A stretch of 11,013 nucleotides of DNA, taken from NCBI GenBank assembly GCA_031431235.1, contig JANPDA010000322.1:1-11013 (forward strand). Reading direction: 5' to 3'. Position 1 is the stretch's first letter, and each line of letters opens with the position of its first letter. Below, piece after piece: positions 6,775 to 11,013 of the stretch. The stretch is from JANNSW01 sp031431235. Its GTDB lineage: Bacteria; Pseudomonadota; Alphaproteobacteria; Rhizobiales; Hyphomicrobiaceae. The position numbers were made by a program, and so were the translations under genes. The notes under the pieces are model-generated. The model ran no database searches. It saw only the letters and a list, made by a program, of their open reading frames with translations, and had not been told where the DNA came from.

Positions 6775-7686
6775 TCATGCAACGGCACTGACGGCTCCCC
6801 GACGCACCCGCTCGCCCAGAATGCTCGCGCCGATTCCGGCGGCGACCAGCACCAGCCCGATCACGTCGCCGCCGTCGATCGCCTTGCCGAGGAAGAGGAC
6901 GACCAGGGAAGCGGAGATTGCCGGCTCGACGAATGCCAGCCCCGCCAGCAGCACCGGATCGCCCTCGCGCACGCCGATGTCCCAGAACAGATTGGCGATG
7001 CCGACCGGGATCGCGCCGGCCATCGCCGCAGCCAGGATCTCCCCAGGCGGCGCGACCAGTGGCTCGCCGAACCCCAGGTGCAACAGCCCGGCGAGCAGGC
7101 CGCTCGCCAGCACGAAAGCCGCCACCGAGTCCGGCGGGCCAACCGGCACCAGCGGCCGCAATCCCGAGTAGACGGCCCAGGAGAGGCCCCCGAGCAAGGC
7201 GAGCAGCAGCCCCGGATGAAAGGCGAATCGCCCGCCGTCCATGGCGACCGCGGCCATGCCGGTGAAGCCGAGCCCGAGCGCCAGCAGATCCCACTTGTTC
7301 GGCCGCGCGGATCCCACAACCGTGACGATCAAGACCATCAGCACCGGCCAGGACAGCGAGATCACGACAACCGGAATGGCTTCAGCGCCGGCAGCCAGCG
7401 CCAGCACGAAGAACGCGTTGCTGCCGAACATGCCGAGCACCCCGAGCCCGAGCGTCGACCTGGGCACCCGGATGAGATCGGACAGCCGGTTGCCTGCAAC
7501 GAGGCCCCGCCCGACGAGCACCACGGTTGCCGCCAGAAACATGAGGCACAGCAGCAGGAAGGGCGGCATCCGGGTCACCGAGGCGACCAGCACCCCATAG
7601 ACCGACCAGCCCAGAATGCCACCGAAGCCGAACAGCGTTCCGCGAGCACGCCGTTTCAAGGGGATGGTCTGCAAGCCTGCACTCAC
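6775..7686 (-). CDS. EamA/DMT-family membrane transporter, YddG-like
   Basis: This 303-residue inner-membrane protein has a short basic N-terminus (KRRARG, 11-16) and about ten hydrophobic helices, near residues 17-37, 42-60, 76-98, 104-125, 132-150, 157-176, 187-205, 215-236, 243-267 and 272-290, arranged as two similar halves of the drug/metabolite transporter superfamily. The LSWP turn (111-114) and FWDIGVREGD (234-243) resemble positions in the aromatic amino acid exporter YddG, so efflux of an amino acid or small metabolite is likely but not shown. The GTG at 7684-7686 was chosen because GAGGAG sits six bases before it and the length then fits the family. The longer in-frame reading to about 7773 would overlap the upstream gene and add an unlikely hydrophilic N-terminus. 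It begins 34 bases after the cupin gene, so the two are probably one transcript. Confidence 0.9.
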   Translation of the reverse strand: MSAGLQTIPLKRRARGTLFGFGGILGWSVYGVLVASVTRMPPFLLLCLMFLAATVVLVGRGLVAGNRLSDLIRVPRSTLGLGVLGMFGSNAFFVLALAAGAEAIPVVVISLSWPVLMVLIVTVVGSARPNKWDLLALGLGFTGMAAVAMDGGRFAFHPGLLLALLGGLSWAVYSGLRPLVPVGPPDSVAAFVLASGLLAGLLHLGFGEPLVAPPGEILAAAMAGAIPVGIANLFWDIGVREGDPVLLAGLAFVEPAISASLVVLFLGKAIDGGDVIGLVLVAAGIGASILGERVRRGAVSAVA

Positions 7687-7692
7687 GCGTCG

Positions 7693-7698
7693 CTCCTC
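7693..7698 (-). promoter_or_regulatory. ribosome-binding site fixing the exporter start
   Basis: GAGGAG on the minus strand, six bases before the GTG start at 7686. This strong site decides in favour of the 303-residue protein over longer in-frame readings that overlap the preceding gene. Confidence 0.65.
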
Positions 7699-7720
7699 GC
7701 GGACTGATCCAGTTGCACCT

Positions 7721-8377
7721 TCACTGGCGTGCAGGCTCGACCGTGAATTTCTCCCACGCGCCCACCCCGTCACGCTCCCAGAACCACGCGCGCGACTGGA
7801 GATCGCCGACCCATTGGTACACGATCAGCACCGGGGCGTCGCCGATATGCAGTGCATGGGCGTCGCCCGGCGGAGTGTGGAAGTATTGCCCGGGCTCCAG
7901 CGGCACGCGCCGGCCATCGAGCCCGTGCTCGATCTCCAAGCGGCCGGAGAGGACGAAATAGATCTCCTCTGCCATGTGGCCATGCAGTGGGTAGCCGAGG
8001 CCCGGCGACAGCAGGAAGCAGCCGAGCCGGACATGGGGGGTCTTGACGATCCCGCCTGATCCGACGATCTCGGCCCAGGCCATCCCGGTTGCGAGGAACC
8101 CGAGGCGGCCATCCGGGTCGTAGCTCGACGCCCAGGCGAGATGAGGGATCGTCGCGGCGATGGCGTCAATCAGACGCTGGTCGCCACGTGCCTGGGCGAG
8201 CGCGCGCGGCAAATGCGAGGTTACCGGATGCCTGCGCTTCTGCGGCGGCATCGGACACGCCGCGCTCGGATCGAGTTGACGCAGGGCCTCGACGAAGGGA
8301 GTAAGGGTCTTGTCGGCGGTGCATTCGAGCGCCTGTGTGAAGGCGATGGCGGTACGGCGGACGAGCGTGGCGGTCAC
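7721..8377 (-). CDS. cupin protein of the DMSP lyase family (DddQ-like)
   Basis: This 218-residue protein has an N-terminal helical region (to about 90) followed by a single cupin barrel. The barrel carries YPLHGHMAEEIYFVLSG (129-145) and, after a spacing of about 35, HTPPGDAHAL (167-176). H134, E138, Y140 and H174 line up with the His/Glu/Tyr/His set of DddQ-type dimethylsulfoniopropionate (DMSP) lyases, in which the Tyr acts as base and the other three hold Zn or Fe. WAEIVG (101-106) and GCFLLSPGLGYP (119-130) also fit that family. DddQ releases dimethyl sulfide and acrylate from DMSP, but many homologues in soil bacteria are uncharacterised, so DMSP may not be the substrate. The start is GTG at 8375-8377 with GAGGG eight bases upstream. 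There is no signal peptide. It is probably co-transcribed with the exporter that follows after 34 bases. Confidence 0.8.
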   Translation of the reverse strand: MTATLVRRTAIAFTQALECTADKTLTPFVEALRQLDPSAACPMPPQKRRHPVTSHLPRALAQARGDQRLIDAIAATIPHLAWASSYDPDGRLGFLATGMAWAEIVGSGGIVKTPHVRLGCFLLSPGLGYPLHGHMAEEIYFVLSGRLEIEHGLDGRRVPLEPGQYFHTPPGDAHALHIGDAPVLIVYQWVGDLQSRAWFWERDGVGAWEKFTVEPARQ

Positions 8378-8407
8378 GGCAATGACCCTCGGGTGAAGCG
8401 AGTGTCA

Positions 8408-8418
8408 TGCACTGTGCA
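8408..8418. promoter_or_regulatory. small palindrome upstream of the cupin gene, possible operator
   Basis: TGCAC-T-GTGCA is a perfect 5-1-5 inverted repeat about 30 bases before the start of the cupin gene, in the only sizeable gap (116 bases) ahead of the cupin-exporter unit. Its position would suit a repressor or activator site, but it is short, and chance occurrence is quite possible. No convincing promoter hexamers were found with it. Confidence 0.2.
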
Positions 8419-8493
8419 CGCAAGCGGCACCGACAGGAAGAGCCACGGCCGCACCAGACCCATGCAGGGCGAAGGTGGCGGCACGGCAGGTCC

Positions 8494-9738
8494 CTACGCC
8501 CGGAGATCGATCCGAGCCGTCGCCGGCGTGGCATCGAGCTCCGCGAGCGGACGGCCCCAATTGCCGGCGACGAGAGAAGCCAGCAGCCGCGGCGTACCCG
8601 GCATGGCACTGGCGATGGTGAACAGGCCGTCGCGCAGGGCAGGAAGCAACCGGCTGTCGGATTGGTAGAACGGCGTGAAGAGGGCGCTCATGCGCTGGTA
8701 GCGCCGCACATGCCGGCGCCGCAGCCGGGCATAAGTGGCCAGCGCCGCGTCGATTGTCATGGCGCGCTCGAGCGCCGTTGTCAGCGCCAGCGCGTCGAGG
8801 AGGGCCATATTGGCGCCCTGCCCGAGTTGCGGGCTCGTCGCATGCGCGGCATCGCCGATAACCGCAAGTCGGCCAGCGAAAGGCCGCCTGAGCGTATGAT
8901 GTCCGTAGCGGGCAAGCGCGAGCTGATCGGGATCGTGCACGGCGTCGAGCAGCACCCGCGTCGCCGGCCAGACGGCTGCGACCTCGTCCTTCCAGCGCTC
9001 GAGGCCCCGATCGCGCCAGGCCGCATAGTCCGCGGATTTCAGGCTCCAGAAGAAGCAGGTCTGTGGCGCTTGGCCGGGCGCCGGGCAACCGACCGGCAGC
9101 ACGCCCACCATGACGCTCGCGCGCTGGTAGCGCTGCTCGAGAGCTTCGGCATTGAAGACAGAGTTGCCGGGCCAGGGCAGGGTCGCCCACAGCGCACCAT
9201 AGGGCAGCGGCTGATGCAGGCCCTCGCCGAACGCGCCCGCGACCAGCGGCGAGCGGCTGCCGAGCGCATCGACGACGAGGTCGAAAGGTCCGATCGAGCG
9301 ACCGCCTGTGGTGACGACCGAGAGCCGCTCCCCGGTGAGCCGCTCGAGAGCAGCAATGGTCTGACCCGTCTCGATCACGATACCTGCGCCCGCCACGGCG
9401 TCATGGAGCACATGAAAGAGTGCGGAGCGATGCACCGCGAGGCCAAAAATACCGTTGCCGAGCGCCTCGTAGCGCACGTCGAGAGCGATCCGCTTCGAGG
9501 GCTCCGACCGGCCGAGCAGCCGCGCGATGCGCTGGCCACGCGCAATGATGCCCGGCCCCAGTCCGAGGCACGCCAGCACCGCGAGGCCCGTCGGTTGCAG
9601 CAGGAGGCCCGATCCGACGGGCTTGGGCGTCTCGAACCGCTCGATCAACCGGACGCGGTGTCCGGCGTGGTGCAGGAACAGTGCTGCTGCCAGTCCGCCC
9701 GGCCCGCAGCCGCAGACCGCGATGTCGAGCGGCATCAT
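8494..9738 (-). CDS. FAD-dependent monooxygenase (PHBH-like, FAD_binding_3 family)
   Basis: This 414-residue flavoprotein probably hydroxylates an aromatic or similar substrate using NAD(P)H and O2. The N-terminal dinucleotide fold has GCGPGG (10-15) and an acidic residue E33 for the ADP ribose. VHRSAL (102-107) contains the expected Arg. The middle 'DG' motif reads DALGSRS (157-163), with Ala for the usual Gly. The FAD-closing motif is intact: GDAAHATSPQLGQGANMAL (295-313). No signal peptide or extra domain is present. The ATG at 9736-9738 overlaps the TGA of the preceding Fe-S protein gene as ATGA; a second ATG directly follows, so the start is uncertain by one residue. It is the last gene of a three-gene coupled unit, with 116 bases before the next gene. 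The substrate is unknown. Confidence 0.92.
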   Translation of the reverse strand: MMPLDIAVCGCGPGGLAAALFLHHAGHRVRLIERFETPKPVGSGLLLQPTGLAVLACLGLGPGIIARGQRIARLLGRSEPSKRIALDVRYEALGNGIFGLAVHRSALFHVLHDAVAGAGIVIETGQTIAALERLTGERLSVVTTGGRSIGPFDLVVDALGSRSPLVAGAFGEGLHQPLPYGALWATLPWPGNSVFNAEALEQRYQRASVMVGVLPVGCPAPGQAPQTCFFWSLKSADYAAWRDRGLERWKDEVAAVWPATRVLLDAVHDPDQLALARYGHHTLRRPFAGRLAVIGDAAHATSPQLGQGANMALLDALALTTALERAMTIDAALATYARLRRRHVRRYQRMSALFTPFYQSDSRLLPALRDGLFTIASAMPGTPRLLASLVAGNWGRPLAELDATPATARIDLRA

Positions 9739-10427
9739 CCAGGTCCGGCCTTGTTTCGCGACCGCAGGAACGCCTGCATGTGGAAGTGGATCTGGGCACT
9801 CTCATAGCGGCGGTCGCGGGCGACGGGGCAGGCGTCGCGGGCGCGGCAGCCGAGTGTCATGCAGTCGGGCCCCTCGTGCGACCGGAGATGCCCCGCGCAG
9901 GCCACCACATCATAGCTTGTGCCACCGAAGGCACCAACTGGGCAGGCAGAGAGACACGGCTTCTCGGCGCAAGCATCGCAAGGGCTGGGCCGGGGCGAGC
10001 GCTGGGGCACCCCCTCCACGGGTCCGCCAAGCACGAGTGCTGCGCGATAGGCGTGCCAGAGGCCATGCTCGGGATGGATCAGCAGGCCGAGCGGGGATGG
10101 ATGCACCGCCTCGGCCCGCTGCGCCCAGCGTTGGAAAGGTTGGTAGGGCTTGTCGCTGGGATGGAGCGCGCGGGCGCCGAGCCTGGCTGCAATCGGATCG
10201 ACCGTCTGCTTGGTCCAACCGTCGAGGGCGTCGTCCTCGTCCCGCCGTCCGGCCTCGAATGCCGGCCACAAGCCGGGGCCGACATTGCCGAGAAGCACGA
10301 CGGCGCAACCGGGTGAGCCGTTTGCAGCGGCAGGAAGCTGCTCGCCCGGCAAGGCGTGGAATCCACCGCGCACGGCAATTCCGGTGCCGGCGAATGCGGC
10401 GCGGATTTCTGCATAAGCGGCGGTCAT
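9735..10427 (-). CDS. 4Fe-4S ferredoxin-type protein with distant QueG-like layout
   Basis: This 230-residue cytosolic protein has its C-terminal third dominated by cysteines. CDACAEKPCLSACPVGAF (150-167) gives C150, C153, C158 and C162. A second set follows: C177, C189, C194 and C200, the last in RARDACPVARDRRY. The first set fits a 4Fe-4S site and the second may hold another cluster; this is inferred from spacing alone. The N-terminal 140 residues lack a known signature, but LGLLIHPEHGLWHAYRAALV, just before the cysteines, recalls the arrangement of epoxyqueuosine reductase-type proteins. The ATG at 10425-10427 is used because it overlaps the methyltransferase stop (ATGA); the same frame is open much further upstream, but only as antisense-like, arginine-rich sequence over the methyltransferase gene. 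It probably passes electrons or helps activate a partner in this operon. Function unknown. Confidence 0.88.
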   Translation of the reverse strand: MTAAYAEIRAAFAGTGIAVRGGFHALPGEQLPAAANGSPGCAVVLLGNVGPGLWPAFEAGRRDEDDALDGWTKQTVDPIAARLGARALHPSDKPYQPFQRWAQRAEAVHPSPLGLLIHPEHGLWHAYRAALVLGGPVEGVPQRSPRPSPCDACAEKPCLSACPVGAFGGTSYDVVACAGHLRSHEGPDCMTLGCRARDACPVARDRRYESAQIHFHMQAFLRSRNKAGPG

Positions 10428-11013
10428 CGCTGGGCGCCCGGTTTCACGGCGCGCCAATGGCCCGGCCCCAGCTCGGCCGTTGCCAGCACCTCGGCGAGGG
10501 CCTCCCAGACCTCGATCTCGTGGTCGAGGAAGTCCTGGCCGACCTTGGCCGCGAGGCTCGAGTACAGCGGACCCCGGAGCGCCGCGATCTCCTTGCGCGT
10601 GAGGTCGGCGTACCAAGCCGTGCGGTCGCGGTAGGAGATGCGCTCGAAGCCGGCCGCCCGGAACGCCGCAAAATAGCGATCGGGCGAGGCGAGGCCGAAG
10701 CCCAACCCCTCGAGCTCGTTGTAGCGCCTCATCGCGTCCGACATCTCCCCGTCGGAGCCTGCCATCCAATCGCTCGCGGCAAACGTGCCGCCCGGCGTCA
10801 AGATACGGACGATCTCGGCGGCGAGCGCGTGCTTGTCCTCGATATGGACGATCGAATCCTTGCTGAAGACGAGGTCGAAGCTAGCGCCATCGAACGGCAG
10901 CGGACCCGGTGCGATCGTCTCGAAGCGTACGCGGCCGGCAAGCCCGCGCCGGGCCGCCTCGGCGGTTGCGGCAGCGACAACGCCCACCTCGACATCGGCG
11001 CCGACCACCTCGC
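10424..11013 (-). CDS. SAM-dependent class I methyltransferase (5' end outside window)
   Basis: This is the C-terminal 195 or so residues of a cytosolic methyltransferase; the start and the first glycine-rich SAM motif lie beyond base 11013. Visible parts are VVGADVEVGVVAAA (the acidic residue after strand 2 that binds the SAM ribose), then FDLVFSKDSIVHIEDKHAL, EIVRILTPGG (motifs II-III) and ASDW. Toward the C-terminus, AAFRAAGFERI and DRTAWYADL are followed by a helical tail ending GPGHWRAVKP. FSKDSIVHI resembles small-molecule N-methyltransferases such as phosphoethanolamine or glycine/sarcosine types, so a small amine or acid substrate is likely, though unproven. The stop overlaps the next start (ATGA), making it the upstream member of a three-gene coupled unit. 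The promoter is outside the window. Confidence 0.9.
   Translation of the reverse strand, partial: EVVGADVEVGVVAAATAEAARRGLAGRVRFETIAPGPLPFDGASFDLVFSKDSIVHIEDKHALAAEIVRILTPGGTFAASDWMAGSDGEMSDAMRRYNELEGLGFGLASPDRYFAAFRAAGFERISYRDRTAWYADLTRKEIAALRGPLYSSLAAKVGQDFLDHEIEVWEALAEVLATAELGPGHWRAVKPGAQR

Noticed and set aside
5719..7707. A 662-codon plus-strand frame antisense to ilvC and the exporter.
   Set aside because: It is rich in His, Gln, Arg and Asp, the typical reverse image of GC-rich coding DNA, and ilvC is certain on the other strand.
8407..9807. A 466-codon plus-strand frame antisense to the monooxygenase gene.
   Set aside because: No recognisable domain, an Arg-rich translation, and it lies opposite a gene with clear FAD motifs.
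1..11013. Search for tRNA, rRNA, CRISPR arrays, riboswitch cores, integrases, attachment sites and replication origins.
   Set aside because: No supporting pattern was seen by eye; almost all of the window is accounted for by protein-coding genes and short gaps.

Overview
The window is gene-dense, GC-rich bacterial DNA, about two thirds G+C in most genes. The sequences look alphaproteobacterial, probably Rhizobiales or Rhodospirillales. The reasons are a 339-residue IlvC starting MRVYYDRDADLN, a typical GloB, and a fused two-domain peptide-type ABC ATPase. This is a judgement from family resemblance, and the genus cannot be fixed from here.

Layout. (1) Positions 1-2119, plus strand: the 3' end of a DppC/OppC-type permease, then a fused two-domain ATPase. 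These are the last two genes of a peptide/opine/nickel-type ABC importer operon that begins upstream of the window. (2) Positions 2120-2220 hold a large inverted repeat of the GGGGTCAGACCCC type between convergent genes. (3) Positions 2221-3579, minus: an amidohydrolase very like bacterial 8-oxoguanine deaminase. (4) Positions 3716-4486, plus: glyoxalase II (gloB), divergent from the deaminase. (5) Positions 4487-5634: an accessory patch with visibly lower G+C. It holds a degenerate C-terminal remnant of an Rpn/PD-(D/E)XK transposase-like protein and a translationally coupled pair made of a small 91-residue protein and a PIN-domain protein, which looks like a toxin-antitoxin-style module. (6) Positions 5635-6654, minus: ilvC, with a promoter candidate just upstream. 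(7) Positions 6775-8377, minus: a two-gene unit of a DddQ-like (DMSP lyase family) cupin followed by an EamA/YddG-like exporter. (8) Positions 8494-11013, minus: three genes joined by ATGA stop/start overlaps. These are a SAM methyltransferase (5' end outside the window), a 230-residue protein with eight clustered cysteines (Fe-S type), and an FAD-dependent monooxygenase.

How the genes may work together. The core metabolic genes gloB (methylglyoxal detoxification) and ilvC (branched-chain amino acid synthesis) are interspersed with accessory units. The tightly coupled methyltransferase / Fe-S protein / flavin monooxygenase operon and the PIN pair are the two places where an under-described function is most likely. 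The cupin-exporter pair suggests cleavage of a small carboxylate-type substrate coupled to efflux of a metabolite, but neither substrate can be read from the sequence. I see no rRNA, tRNA, CRISPR array, intact insertion sequence or prophage gene.
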